In this document: positions 1-11,226 of the stretch, piece after piece | Position numbering within the stretch: position 1 is the stretch's first letter | How the letters are laid out: each line of letters opens with the position of its first letter | NCBI GenBank assembly: GCA_023053685.1 | Contig: JALIGW010000032.1 | Coordinates: forward strand, 4,730,843 to 4,794,842 | Direction: 5' to 3' | Length of the DNA stretch: 64,000 nucleotides | Source: Diadophis punctatus similis | Taxonomy: Eukaryota > Chordata > Lepidosauria > Squamata > Dipsadidae | Notes under the pieces: model-generated | The model's database searches: none | Told to the model about the DNA's origin: nothing | Seen by the model: only the letters and a program-made list of their open reading frames with translations | Position numbers and translations under genes: made by a program

Positions 1-340
1 ATATGGCTCCTCGTGCCACCTGGTTCGCCATCACGGCCTATGCCATTTCAAACAAGTGGTTGTCCAGTCTCCTCTTAAAAACCTCCGGTGATGGAGCACC
101 CACAACTTCTGGAGGCAAGTCGTTCCACTGGTTAATTGTCCTCACTATCAGGAAATGTCTCCTTAGGTCTAGATTGCTTCTCTCCTTGATTAGTTTCCAT
201 CCACTGTGTCTTGTCCTGCCTTTAGATGCTTTGGAGAATAGGTTGACCCCTCCTCTTCTTTGTGGTTGCCCCTCAAATACTGGAATACTGCTATCAGGTC
301 ACTCCTAGTCCTTCTTTGTATTGGTTCCTGAAATACTAAT
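1..340 (-). repeat. CR1-type LINE fragment
   Basis: The complement carries the CR1 tract that reads (on this strand) tggctgtcca-like, aaaacctccggtgatgg, cacaacttctgga and ggttaattgtcctcac, found in many copies here. Truncated by the window edge. Confidence 0.75.
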
Positions 341-1492
341 TTTCCCCCAGCCCCTTGTACATTGGTGTTTTCTCCAATAGCAAGCAGCAACGTACAAGGT
401 TTTTAACTTGTTCATTTATTAAACTATTTCTACCCTCAATTTATCTGTAAATCTCAAGGCAGGCTTTCAAAATCCATAAAACGGTAAGCCACAGAATAAT
501 ACAATAAACCAAGCAACTAAATTAACATTTTTTGGGGAAAGTAGGTTTTTGTTTTTCTATGTGGCTGTCTTAAGCCCTATGTTAAGGCTTCACTATAGTT
601 TTACTCTATTTTCCACCTTTAGATGAAGACAGCCATCTGGTATGTTTTAATAGTTGGGGTCTCTCAGAATTGCAAAAGGGGAAAACATGCAGGACTATTG
701 AAGTTGTTCACTCTTCCCTACATTGTGAGCCCATCTTGACTTGAGATCTCTTTCTGTGACAACAGAATGATGTCACAAATTCAGAGCTAGAGGTGAGTTA
801 AAGTCTTACCACAGTAGGCTTGAAAGAAGAATAGAAGGAGAAGATAAATATTGCTAGTTTTCAGTCTTGCCACTGAAGAAAATGTGGCACGGAGTGGCCA
901 AGGTAAGGTCATTGGATGTTGGAATCTATTAAGCAGCTACACCTAGAGTTTTGAGGATTTTAAAGGATGGTTTACCGTACAATGTTCATCTGTTGTAGTG
1001 GCTGTTGGGATCCTGAATGTGATAAATTAGTAAAATTGTAATCCAATTGTAATCCTGGGATATTTTAGGGGGGGAAATTCTGAAATAATATTATCTTTTT
1101 GACAGTATTGAGATACAAGATCAAATGTAGTGAGAAAACTCATTTTACAATGGGGGGTCTTTAACTTAAAATCCTTTTTCCTTGAATTATAATTAACCAT
1201 TGTTGTAAGTGTACAGACGATTACATGCTTCCAATTCTGCTTAATGATGAATGAGGCAATGTGTGTTTAAAACGTAATATTAACTTTATTTTGTTAATTG
1301 GTTTACAAGTATACCTTGATTTAGAGCAAGGATTGTAAATTAAAGCTGCTGCCATTGTGCCAGGAAACTGCCCGAGGCTGCTAATAATCAATGCCAGGAA
1401 TTTCTCAGCTGCTGCAAATGAAAATTTATCGTGTTAAATTTGGAAAAACGTCAAGAACCTTTCTGTTTTCTGCTTAGCAGACTCTGGTAATA
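341..1492. other. Unassigned upstream or intronic DNA
   Basis: A/T-rich unique-looking sequence. I recognise no gene, RNA or repeat. Confidence 0.5.
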
Positions 1493-1887
1493 TAGGTAGT
1501 CCTCCACTTATGACCATCACTGAGCCCCAAATTTCTGTGACTAAACGAGACATACCTTAAGTGAGTTTTGCCCCATTTTACGACTTTTCTTGCCATGTTT
1601 TTTAAGTGAATCACTGCAGTTTTCAAGTTAGTAACACGGTTGTTAAGTAAATCTGGCTTTCCCGTGGACTTCGCTTGTCAGAAGTCGCAAAAGGGGATCA
1701 CATGACCCCAGGATGCCGCAAGTGTCATAAATATGAACCCGTTGCCAAGCGTACGAATTTTGATCACGTGACCTTGGGAAGGCTGCAGCAGTCGTAAGTG
1801 TGAAAAACAGTTTTAAGTCACTTTTTTCAGTGCTGTTGTAACTTCAAACGGTCACTAAATGAACTGTTGTAATTCGAGGACTACCTG
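1493..1887 (+). mobile_element. Tigger-like MITE (CAGGTAGTCC family)
   Basis: Starts aggtagtcctcc after TA, ends cgaggactacctg before TA. Body carries the family landmarks: gttaagtgaatc-like repeats, aaaggggatcacatgacc, and gtaagtgtgaaaaacag. Terminal inverted repeats and TA duplication suggest the pogo/Tigger class; no transposase is present. Orientation A here means the end with gaccaca/ttgag is on the left. Confidence 0.85.
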
Positions 1888-1904
1888 TAATAGTTCAGGA
1901 CTTC

Positions 1905-2180
1905 ATTTGGTGCATGATACTTGAACCTTCCCATTATATAGCTTCCAGAAAGGTGAGGGGCACCTTATTTGAGCAGGGCCTTCTCGGTTGTGGCATCCAG
2001 GCTTTGGAAGGCTGTTGCTTTGGAGGCCAAACTGATGTAGCCATCGTCTTCCGTTCAACACCAGAAAAAGGTTGGCTCGAGCCACCAGTATCAACCATTA
2101 GTATAATGCTTCCACGTTCTTTTTTTGTTCTTCTTTGTTACTTATTCTATGCAATTAGTGTAACTTGTTTATAATGGTGG
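1905..2180 (+). repeat. CR1/L2-like LINE 3' fragment
   Basis: Degenerate translation resembles the AFSV.APxLWN...LP region at the end of CR1 reverse transcriptase ORFs (ggccttctcggttgtggcatccaggctttgg). Followed by an A/T-rich tail. Confidence 0.5.
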
Positions 2181-2608
2181 GTTTCTAAGGTCTGTGCTTT
2201 TAACTAATTCACTGTTTACGTTATGGGCTTTCTCTGTTTTATGTCTCTGAATTTCCATAGATAGAAATAAACACATGATTTAAGTAAAGGCCTTGTGAAT
2301 GCGTACCTTTCTGTTTCACAGTTTATTTGCCCGAGGGACATTTTTCAAAGGTTGCAATATTAGAGGGAGGGACTAGTGCTTAACAGATGAATTTATTTAA
2401 ATGATTGATTCTTAGTTTAATAATATTTATTGATCTCCGGTAAATCTTAAATTAGAACTGCAAAAAAAAACAATGGCTACCAACCTGCCTTCCATTGAGG
2501 TCCCATATATAGCACGAACCAGAAAGAGAGCTATGAAAATATCTACAGACCATTTGCATCTTGGACATAAACTGTTTTAACTTCTTTCCTCAAAATGACA
2601 CTATAGGG

Positions 2609-3041
2609 CAGTGATGGCGAACCTATGGCACGCGTGCCACAGGTGGCACGCAGAGCCATATCAGCTGGCACGCGAGCCGTTGCCCTAGCTTAGTTCCAGC
2701 ACGCATGTGCATGCCGGCCAGCTGATTTTTGGCTCGCGCGGAGGCTCTGGGAGGGCATTTTAGGTTTCCGGAGGGCCTGCGGGGGGTGGGTGGGCGTTTT
2801 TGTCCTCCCCAGGCTTCAGGGAAGCCTCTGGAGCCTAGGGAGGGCGAAAAACAGGCCTACCAGGCCCACCAGAAGTCGGGAAACAGGCCATTTCCGGCCT
2901 CCAGAGGGTCTCTGCGGGGGCGGGGGAGGCCGTTTTCGCCCTCCCCAAGCATTGAATTATGGGTGTGGGCACTCACACGTGTGTGATAGCACGCACGGAC
3001 GCGCTTTCGGCACCCGAGGGAAAAAAGGTTCACCATCACTG
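2609..3041. mobile_element. hAT non-autonomous element with 8-bp TSD
   Basis: Termini cagtgatggcgaacct and aggttcaccatcactg are inverted repeats. The flanks ctataggg at 2601-2608 and 3042-3049 are identical, the 8-bp duplication expected of hAT. The interior is GC-rich (ggcacgcg, gcctccagag). Confidence 0.93.
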
Positions 3042-3211
3042 CTATAGGGCACTGCAAGTCAGAGCAACTAGACACAAGGACAGCTCCCCCCCCCCCATGC
3101 CATCACTCTGCTAAACAACTAATTCCCACAACACTGTCAAACTATCTAGAAAGGCAATATTTTACCATCATTATTCTCACCTTCCCTGTTGTCTGTTGGC
3201 TGCTGGCGGAT

Positions 3212-3378
3212 CACAACAAAATGTGAGTCAGTTTGCCAAACATCTGAATTTTGATCACGTGACCATGGGGAGGCTGCAACACTCATAAGTGTGAAAAATA
3301 GTCCTAGGTCTCTCTTTTCAGTGCCGTTGTAACTTTGAACGGTCACTAAATGAACTGTTATAAGTCGAGGACTACCTG
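3212..3378 (+). mobile_element. Tigger-like MITE, right part
   Basis: Orientation A right half from the tgagtcag...gccaaacatctgaattttgatcacgtgacc block to cgaggactacctg. The left half is missing. Confidence 0.75.
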
Positions 3379-3537
3379 TATTGTGTCAGCAATTGGGTTC
3401 TATTAATTCAAGTTTAGGGTTCAGTGCTCCTTGTCTGAAATTCAACTGATTAAAGTATCAGCAATTATTTCAGGATAATCTCTCTGACGTATGAGATTAT
3501 CATACCAGGATGAGCCAGGATGAGAAGTTCAGGCACT

Positions 3538-4101
3538 ACAACCTCGATTTACAACAGCATAACTCATTTAGTGACCGTTCAAAGTTACAACGGCACTGAA
3601 AAAAGTGGCTTATGACTGTTTTTCCCACTTATGACCAACGTTCCCTGTAATAGAAAAAAATGGTGTGCGGCGTTCTCATTTCATCTGCGCGGCCGCGCAT
3701 GCACACAGCCTCTCCCATTAGGAAATGCCGGCAGGAAGTTAGAAACTTACGCGTGGCGTTCTCTGATCACGTGCGCGGCCGCGCACCTTAGAGGGAACAG
3801 TGCTTATGACCTTTGCAGCATCTCCATGGTTAGGTGATCAAAATTCAGATGCTTGGCAGCTGACTCATATTTACGATGGTTGCTGTGGTCACATGATCCC
3901 CTTTCGCGACCTTCTGACAGGCAAAGCCAATGGGGAAGCCAGATTCAGTTAACAACTGGGTTGCTAACTTATCAACTGCAGTGATTCACTTAACAACTGT
4001 GGCCGGAAAGGTTATAAAACGGGACAAAACTCCCTTAAAATGTCTCACTTAACCACAGAAATTTTGGTCTGAATTGTGGTCATAAGTCGAGGACTACCTG
4101 T
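3538..4101 (-). mobile_element. Tigger-like MITE interrupted by a hAT element
   Basis: Orientation B copy, from acctcgatttacaaca to cgaggactacctg. It is split by the 167-bp element at 3636-3802. Confidence 0.85.
3636..3802. mobile_element. 167-bp hAT MITE nested in a Tigger-like MITE
   Basis: TIRs caacgttccct and agggaacagtg; identical 8-bp flanks cttatgac at 3628-3635 and 3803-3810. It holds two gcgcggccgcgca-type palindromes, a CpG-rich island in A/T-rich surroundings. Confidence 0.88.
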
Positions 4102-4439
4102 ATGTGTAAACTTTTCACCTCTTAATTATCTTGAGAAATGATCTCTCGGGGGTTTATTTTGCTTTATTTTGATGGTGAGTAGCTCATCTTTCTTAACTGA
4201 ATCATTTGATGCTTGGAAATCACAAGGGTTGTATAATATGCTTCATTTGATCTGCGGGGATGGCTCTGTGATATTTCTTTTCTTTCCTGAACTCAGATGT
4301 TTGACTTAGTTGTTTTCCAGTGTCTCTGAACCTACATAATAGAATTCGAGTTACACAAAGAAATAAGTCCAGAAATTAAAACCTTGTCTGACAAAATAAG
4401 GTTGGTGTTAGAAGGTAACCAGGGAGACGGTGTTTCAGG

Positions 4440-4560
4440 TTGATGTGATTGAAGGACCTTCCTTTCCTTGACAAAAGATCAAGAGACCTCTTGGTCAAGG
4501 GGGTTGGACTAGAAGACCTCCAAGGTCCCTTCCAACTCTGTTACTCTGTATTCTATTCTG
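4440..4560 (+). repeat. CR1 3' end
   Basis: Contains ggttggactagaagacctcc and aaggtcccttccaactctgt, the 3' terminus shared by amniote CR1, followed by a short ttctattctg tail. Confidence 0.8.
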
Positions 4561-4599
4561 TACCTTGAACCTCTCTTTAGGTGCTCAGAAGCTCCAGGT

Positions 4600-4880
4600 T
4601 AGAACCACGGTTGGGACTCTGTCACTAAGCGTCACTATGTTGTTAAATAAAACACATAACCTCACCGGCTTACGACGGCAATCCTCGCTGCGGTTGTTAA
4701 GCGAATCACCGTTAAGCACGACGTTGCGTGATTGCGACGTGCAACTTCCTGCTGTCTTCCTTATGGGATTTGCCCCTTTGGAAGCCGGTGATGAAGTTTC
4801 AAATGGTGAACTGCGGGAGGCTGCAACCTTCGTAAATGCGAATCGGTTGCCAAGTGCTCGAATTGTGATGATGTTGACCG
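4600..4880 (+). repeat. Diverged MITE-like repeat
   Basis: Contains gttgttaaataaaac, cggttgttaagcgaatcacc and cggttgccaagtgctcgaattg, echoing the Tigger-like family but with many CpG-containing differences. Possibly an older subfamily; ends not found. Confidence 0.4.
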
Positions 4881-5103
4881 CAGGGGTGTTGTGACAGCAG
4901 CAGTTTTGAGGATGGGCTTAGAAGCCTCCTCTTTCAGCACCTTCGTAGCTTCAAAGGAGTGGTCCCTCCAAAGGACTTACCTGTACTGTAATATTTTGGA
5001 GACATCAGGCTGCACAGAGACCCAGGTTCAAACAGGCAAATATCATTTGGATGATATTCCTCTGTGCAACCTAATATATAGGGACTTATTTAGATAATTT
5101 AGA

Positions 5104-5250
5104 ACAGGGCTGTCCAACCTTGGCAACGTTGAGACTTCTGGACTTCAACTTTGAGAGCAAAAAGAATGCCTGATGGAGGGATGTCTCACTTAATAAACAC
5201 TTAGCTCAGCAACTGAAGATTTTAGTCGTAGGTTTAGAACTACCAGTATT
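5104..5250. repeat. Half of a hAT palindrome joined to a MITE end
   Basis: ccaaccttggcaacgttgagacttc plus ggacttcaactttgag is the left arm of the 135-bp palindrome family. From about 5172 the ggatgtctcacttaataaacac block resembles the end of a Tigger-like MITE. Confidence 0.55.
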
Positions 5251-5555
5251 TGTGAACAATTAACCAGTTCTGACTAGAATTAAAGAAAAAAAATCTAATT
5301 GACACGAGACATTTGGAGATCAATGAAACAAATTCCTTGAAAACCAATTTCACAATGCTGTGCTTTCTCCCCCCCCCCCCAAACAAATGCTTAATTGGTA
5401 GCTTGCCTGTTAGCTTTAAAAGCTCATTAGACTTGGATATCTGTGTGGAGTACGGACAGTTGTTCAGATGATTCCCATGACCATTTTTAATGGGTGACAC
5501 TTATAGGGCAGCACACAAAGTACTCCTTTGATACTCCTTCAGAATTTATTGCTCA

Positions 5556-5728
5556 TGTTCATGTAGTGCATATTGGAGGTGGGGCCCCTTTGAGAGCCGC
5601 ATGCAACGAAATTTCATTTAATGTATGCCGATTAGTGGACATTCAAAGTGACAATATTCTCTTCTCTTCTCTTCTATATTCTCTTCTCTTCTGTTCTAAA
5701 TTCTATTCTATTCTATTCTACTCTATTC
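5556..5728 (+). repeat. L2/CR1-like 3' end with TTCTC/TTCTA tail
   Basis: The atgaaatttcgttgcat-type end (here gcaacgaaatttcatttaatg) followed by tgacaatattctcttctc and (TTCTA)n. The same unit lies inverted at 5790-5905. Confidence 0.65.
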
Positions 5729-5789
5729 TGAACAAGTGGTTGCTTGCTGTTACGATCTTTCTGCAGAATTATTGTGAAGTTTAAACGGA

Positions 5790-5910
5790 ACAAAGAGAAT
5801 AACTTTATTGTCACTTTGAATGTACACTAATTGGCATACATTAAAATGAAATTTCGTTGCATACAGCTCTCAAAGGGTCACCAGCTCCAATATACACTAC
5901 ATGAACATGA
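5790..5910 (-). repeat. Inverted copy of the L2/CR1-like end
   Basis: ctttattgtcactttgaatg and atgaaatttcgttgcatac are the reverse complement of the unit at 5556-5670, making a tail-to-tail pair around a 60-bp spacer. Confidence 0.65.
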
Positions 5911-5912
5911 CA

Positions 5913-5935
5913 AGATAGATAGATAGATGATAGAT

Positions 5936-5991
<56 letters not shown>

Positions 5992-5992
5992 C
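5913..5992. repeat. (GATA)n microsatellite
   Basis: About 80 bp of gata units, two interrupted by tgat. Confidence 0.97.
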
Positions 5993-7000
5993 AAAATTAT
6001 GCATATACCCACATATATTCTATGACACAGAGAAACAACACAGTCTAGTTTAGATATACATGTTTATTGCGAGAAAAACGAATCTTGCGCGTTTACCAGA
6101 CGGATGGCATAGGAAAGAAAGCCATTACAGAATCAGGTAGTCCTGCTAGAAATACTCCGAAACCTCCTCCCAGAGGGGAGAAACAGAAACAGACCGTGGA
6201 GTGGGTGTGTGGGAGTCTCTAACAATGCTTTGAACTTTATTCACATAGCGCTTTTAAGCGGTATCCTGAATAACGGAAAGCAAGTTTCCTATAATCTCTG
6301 CTGTTCTTACCACTCTCTGTAGGGACTTTCTATTTGAGGTGCTGCCAAAGCAAATAGGAAAGCAGTTTGTTTGTAAGAACACCCTTACTTCGGTGCAGTA
6401 TATGCAAGGGAGGTTTTGTATCTAATTTGTTCCGAAAATTAATGACCCAGCTCTATGTCTTTTCAATTCCTGGTAAATTGGAGATGCTGAGAAGCTTAAA
6501 AAAATGACTCAGAAAGATGACTGGCTTTTTTTTTTGAGTGGGGTTGTGTTGGCATGCTTGGTTTGTGAAATTTGCTTTTATCCTATTAAAAAAAAAAACA
6601 CCCAAATTTTACAAATGTCTAAGAATCTCCACCAGTTCAGGGTTCTTATATTGTTTATATTTCATTGGAAAAAAACCATCTGTCTTGTGTATTCCTCTGA
6701 ATATTATTTTAAGACACCCACAATTAGCTAGTCTGCCATCAAATTCCCATCACTGTTGCGGATAAAGACCTGTCAAGAATTCTTCCTTCATGCCACCCCA
6801 ACTCGGCTCTCTAAAGTTTCTGAGCACAAACAGAACTTTGCCTTTCTTCAGAGGGGGAAAAAAAATCTGGATTTATGCTGGCTGCCTCTTGTGAGAGCCT
6901 GTCTTCAAAGGAGTTGCCTTATTGTGATACCGGAGAACAACTGTGTGAAGATCTCAGGATGTGACTCTTACTGCATGCAAAGCTCAGGACCAAGAAAAGA
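5993..7000. other. Unassigned intronic or upstream DNA
   Basis: No gene or repeat recognised; contains short poly-A and poly-T runs. Confidence 0.5.
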
Positions 7001-7029
7001 AAGTTCTCATTTCTATTCTTGTCAGACTT

Positions 7030-7140
7030 CAAAAACTAAGGAAGACATATTGTGATTGTTCCAAGCACATTTCTTCATTGCTCCTCCCTATCGACAGAAT
7101 CTTGCCAGGATAAAGCATGCTAACACCCCCAGAAGGCATA
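7030..7140 (-). repeat. Unclassified repeat, fragment of the family at 62748
   Basis: cagaatcttgccagg, ataaagcatgctaacaccc and aggcatata recur at 62813-62870 and 63396-63445. Confidence 0.55.
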
Positions 7141-7157
7141 TACAACCGTTTGTTGCA

Positions 7158-7335
7158 ACCGACTTACAACAAGTTTGAAGTTACAACGGCACTGAAAAAG
7201 CGACTTACGACCGTTTTTCACACTTATGACTGTTGTAGTACCCCCGTGGTCAGTGATCAAGATTCGGATGCTTGGCAGCTGGTTCATATTGGCAGTGTCC
7301 CGGGGTCACGTGATCCCCATGTCCGGGTTTCAAGT
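7158..7335 (-). mobile_element. Tigger-like MITE, left part of a split copy
   Basis: Orientation B: cgacttacaaca..., tacaacggcactgaaaaagc, ggtcacgtgatcccc. Its remainder is probably 7917-8065, separated by a SINE and other DNA. Confidence 0.75.
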
Positions 7336-7364
7336 AACATCCCCAACGAAAGAAGACTCTGAGG

Positions 7365-7600
7365 CTGAAGTGGTGCAGTGGTTAAATGCTGCGACTGCAG
7401 GCTGACTGCTAGTTCAGCAGTTCAGCTGTTCAAATCTCACCAGGCTCAAGGTTGACTCAGCCTTCCATCCTTCCGAGGTGGGTAAAATGAGGACCCAGAT
7501 TGTTGGGGGCAATATGCTGAACTCTGTAAACCGCTTAGAGAGGGCTGTAAAGCACTATGAAGCGGTATATAAGTAAAGTGCTATTGCTATTGCTTGAGTT
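7365..7600 (+). repeat. Sauria-type tRNA-derived SINE
   Basis: Pol III A box in gtggtgcagtggttaaatg, B box in gttcaaatctcacc, then ggttgactcagccttccatc and aagcactatgaagcggtata, ending in (TGCTAT)n. Full-length in this window's terms. Confidence 0.9.
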
Positions 7601-7916
7601 TTCTCAGTTCCATTTTATTAGAGGTGTCATATTGGCACATCTGGGAAAACCCGAATCTGAAAGCTTCCGCCTTTCCCCCAACCCAAAAGAAAGTCCAAGC
7701 CCCTGCCCCAGCACCCACACGTCCATCACATTGTCCAATCAAGGCACCATCCAGTCACACCCCTCCAGGTCCAGGGCAGTGTGACCTTGACTCTCGGAGA
7801 AAGGAATGTTATTTTGACTATATATCTCCCCACTCCATACAATCCCCTTCCCGGTTTCCCACAGCTCTAAATGTGGCAGGCCTGAAGATCCAATGCTCAA
7901 AATGCATTCCAAGCTT
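7600..7916. other. Unassigned segment between MITE halves
   Basis: No family recognised; carries an open frame without homology that I can identify, so I do not call a gene. Confidence 0.4.
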
Positions 7917-8065
7917 TTTGCGACCTTCCGATAAGCTAAGTCAACGGGGAAGCCAGATTCACTTAACAACCATTATTAATATCTTAACACCTCCAATGAT
8001 TCACTTAACAAATGTGGCAAGGAAAGTCGTAACATGGGACAAAGCTCATTGCATTGTCTCTTGTG
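7917..8065 (-). mobile_element. Tigger-like MITE, right part
   Basis: tgcgaccttccgataagc, ggggaagccagattcactta and gtggcaaggaaagtcgtaac in orientation B. Confidence 0.75.
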
Positions 8066-8451
8066 TCCCCTGCCTCCTGGCAATTGGGGCCAGATTCCAT
8101 CACAATCCTCCATGCACCTAAAATAAGCTTATATATTGCCTCAATTACTCTATAAATTTCCTGTTACTTGCAGAAAACTAAATCATTTCTTTCAGGCTCA
8201 TACCAGTAATTGACTAAGACTTGCAGATGGAGTTCCTGGAAAGATGGCTTATTCATTGCCATCTGAGCGTCGCCTATAATGCTCAGCAGGAGAATGTTTG
8301 ATGTGTTCCCAACAGTACATCTCATTTTTCTGAATGATAATATGGATAGAATGAGCCCAAAACTTGTGGTTTAGTCCAGGGGGAATTGACTGAGCCCATT
8401 TACTAAGTCACTGATAATGAATTTTACAGATGCATCCAGTTTTTCCCTATA

Positions 8452-8925
8452 CAGGTAGTCCTCAATTTACAACAGTTCATTTAGTGACCATTCAAAGTTA
8501 CAACGGCACTGAAAAAAGTGACTTAGGACCGTTTTTCAACCTTAATAACCATTACATGGTTATTAAGTGATCAAAATTCAGATCCTTGGCAATAGACTCA
8601 TATTTATGACGGTTTCAGGGTCCCGGGGTTCCATGATCTCCTTTTGCGACCTTCTGACAAGCAAAGTCAACGGGGAAGCCCGATTCACTTAACATCCGTG
8701 TGTGACTAACTTACCAAATGCGGTGATTTGCTTAACAACGGTGATAGGGAAGGTGGTACAATAGGGCAAAACATTAATGGTTAAGTGAACCACGCCAGTT
8801 GTTAAGTGAATCTACTTTCCCTATTGTCTTTGCTTGTCCTATCTTCAGACATTTGACGTATCTTTGCTGTCATCTCTTAAGGTGTCATTGAATGGGCAGC
8901 CGTTAAGTGAGGGGTATCTGTAGTT
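8452..8925 (-). mobile_element. Tigger-like MITE, rearranged right end
   Basis: Begins caggtagtcctcaatttaca after TA and follows the family to about 8770; the last 150 bp is diverged and contains gttaagtgaaccacgcc and gttaagtgaggggtatctgta. Confidence 0.75.
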
Positions 8926-9411
8926 CACACAAAGGGGGTGCCTCTTTAGCATCTCTTGATGTTTGGATGGGATGAGCTTGGGAAGGCAGTCTCTGATATG
9001 TGCTACACTGTGTAGGGGTGTGTGTTTGTGTTTGTGTGTGTGTTATGTGTGTAGGCTTATAGCTCGCTCATATTAAGCAATATTCAGAAGGACAGATCTG
9101 TCATCTCTTTCCTTTCTGCTGAGTAAGCACGGTGGATTCTTTTGAGGGCTTTTTCCCCCCTTTAAGATGTAAATTAAGCACACACAGGTGACGGTTAAAG
9201 TCTAAAGAATTCACCACTTTGTATCTTTTTATGCTGTTATTTTCATTGTCCTTTTATCTTTTATGTTGTTATTTTAATTGTGGAGGAAGACAAACATTAC
9301 TTGTGCAGAATTTGGTGGCTTCTCCATACCCGCCTTCCCTGCTTCTTTTAGGAAACCACATCCTGTACAAAATTCTCCCTCCCACATTCCACACTCTCCA
9401 GATACTTTTTG

Positions 9412-10076
9412 TTCTTCCTTCCCCTCCCTCCCTCTTTCCTCCCTCTTTCCTCCCTCCTCCTCTCTCTTCCTTACCTCCTTCTTTCTATTCCTTCCTCTTC
9501 CTTCTTCCTTCCCTCCCCACTCCTTCCCTCCCTCCTCTCTCTTCTTTACCTCCTTTCTATTCCTTCCCCTCACACCCTCCCTCCCTTTTTCCTTCCTTCC
9601 ATCCTTCCTTCCCTCCCTCCCTCCCTCCCTCCCTTCCTTCCTTCCTTCCTGTCTCTATCCTCCTTCCTTCCTCTTCCTTCCTTCCTCCTTCCCCACTCCT
9701 CCTCCTCCCTCCCTCCCTGTCTCTTTCTTCCCTCCACCCTCCCCATTCCTTCCCCTCACACCCTCCCCCTTCCTTCCTCCCTTCCTTCCTCTTTCCTCCC
9801 TCCTCTCGCTTCCTTCCTCTTCCTCCCTCCTTCCCTCCCCACTCCTCCCTCCCTCCCTCCCTGTCTCTTCCCTCCACCCTCCCCATTCCTTCCCCTCGCA
9901 CCCTCCCCCTCCCTCCCTTTTTTCCCTCCCTCTCTCCCTCCCTTCCTTCCTTCCTCTTTCCTCCCTCCTCTCGCTTCCATCCTCTTCCTCCCCCCTCCCT
10001 CCCTGTCTCTTTTTGCCCTCGTCGCCCTCATTCTTCCCCTCCCTCCCTCCCTCCCTCCCTCCCTCCCTCCCTCTTA
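9412..10076. repeat. 660-bp polypyrimidine tract (CCTTCC/CCCT)n
   Basis: Almost uninterrupted C/T on the + strand, made of ccttccttcc, ccctccctccc and ctcttcc units; only a few isolated purines. Long spurious open frames run through it on both strands. Confidence 0.97.
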
Positions 10077-10152
10077 CTTAGACCCTGGCCCAGTGCCACA
10101 TGCAAATCTAACATGCAAACACAGCTCAGTCCCTTTTCTGTTCATGCTAGAC

Positions 10153-10420
10153 CAGCGTTCCCAAATCTTTCCGGGGGGCAGGGGGGGAAGAGGAGATGAT
10201 TTTGTGGGAGGGGCAGACGTGTGCGCTTGCATAAGTACCTGTTGCTCGCAGGAGTGGGGCCACAAGCACTTACGTGAATGGGGCTGTGAACACCTACAAC
10301 GCTTGTGTAAATGGGCCTGTTTGCGTGCACGCCCTTACACCAGCCAGCCAATCACGCGGCCCGGTTGCAAATAGACCACTGATCGGTAATGGGCCTTGGC
10401 CCACCACTTGGAGACCCCTA
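10153..10420. mobile_element. hAT non-autonomous element
   Basis: Starts cagcgttcccaaatc and ends gagacccccta-like; flanks tgctagac (10145-10152) and tcctagac (10421-10428) match at 7 of 8 positions. Ends 68 bp before UBAP2 exon 1. Confidence 0.75.
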
Positions 10421-10488
10421 TCCTAGACTGTCATCTACATTTTGGTCTTGAAAGTCGTGCCTCAGTGTCTGTTTCTTTCTTGTTTCAG

Positions 10489-10628
10489 ATTTTCTATTTT
10501 GTACATACATTGTTTTGTATATACTGTATATGATGACTTCGGTGGGCAGTGAACGTACTCGGGGCACTCGAGAAAAAACACAGATTCCAGCCGCGCAGCC
10601 GACACAACCACAGAAACCAGTAGTCCAG
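10489..10628 (+). CDS. UBAP2: UBAP2 exon 1 of those visible: 5' UTR end and start codon
   Basis: Acceptor ttgtttcag precedes 10489; 10489-10529 is 5' UTR. Translation starts at the first of two adjacent ATGs, 10530 and 10533, as MMTSVGSERTRG, and runs 33 codons to 10628 (ends KPVVQ, phase 0), followed by donor gtagga. The MMTSV start and the 33-residue length agree with vertebrate UBAP2/UBAP2L. The presence of an acceptor implies an upstream non-coding exon that I did not find. Which of the two ATGs is used cannot be decided from the sequence. Confidence 0.9.
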
Positions 10629-10841
10629 GTAGGAATTTGGCAGCTTTGTCTCCACATCCTTAACCTACCTATCAATGTTGATGGCCAAGCAAGAAGAATA
10701 TCACTCTTGTGAAGTGTGTAATGATGTTTGCCAGGAGGTATTCTGTAGATTTGAGGTGTGGGTGCCCCAAAATCAGCACCAAAGTTTGAAGACTATGTCT
10801 AAGCTGAAAAACCCTCTTCTGTTTTTTCAGTGTACCTATTG

Positions 10842-11226
10842 ACAGTCCTCGAGTTACAAAAGTTCATTTAGCGACCGTTCGAAGTTACAAAGGCATTGGA
10901 AAAAGTGACTTCTGACCATTTTGTCACACTTATGACCATTGCAGAATCCCCACAGTCACATGATCAAAATTCAAGCGCTTGGCAATTGACTCATTTTTAT
11001 GACGGTCGCAACATCCCGGGGTCACATGATCCCCTTTTGCGACCTTCAGACAAGGTCAATGGGAAGCCAGATTCACTTAACAACTATGTTACTAACTTAA
11101 CAACTGAACTGATTCACTTAACCAATGTGGCCAGAAAGGTGGTAAAACGGGGTCAAACTCACCTAGGTCTCTCTCAGCAACAGAAATTTTGGACTCTGTT
11201 GTTGTCCTAAGTCGAGGACTGTCTGT
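10842..11226 (-). mobile_element. Tigger-like MITE
   Basis: Orientation B, cagtcctcgagttacaaaag to aagtcgaggactgtctg, nearly full length (about 385 bp). Confidence 0.88.

Noticed and set aside
5913..5992. CRISPR-like array
   Set aside because: Simple tetranucleotide repeat without spacers; the genome is vertebrate.
7365..7600. tRNA gene candidate (A and B boxes)
   Set aside because: The boxes belong to a SINE; no cloverleaf with matching acceptor stem. The same reasoning applies to the other SINE copies.
7594..8121. 175-codon + strand ORF
   Set aside because: Crosses a repeat junction and MITE sequence; no homology or splice context.
9219..10374. Open frames of 267-326 codons on the + strand
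   Set aside because: Pro/Ser/Leu translations of the polypyrimidine tract; three frames are open at once, as expected from base bias.
10515..10530. Upstream start at 10515 (five codons before ATG)
   Set aside because: The codon at 10515 is TTG; the conserved family start is the ATG at 10530.
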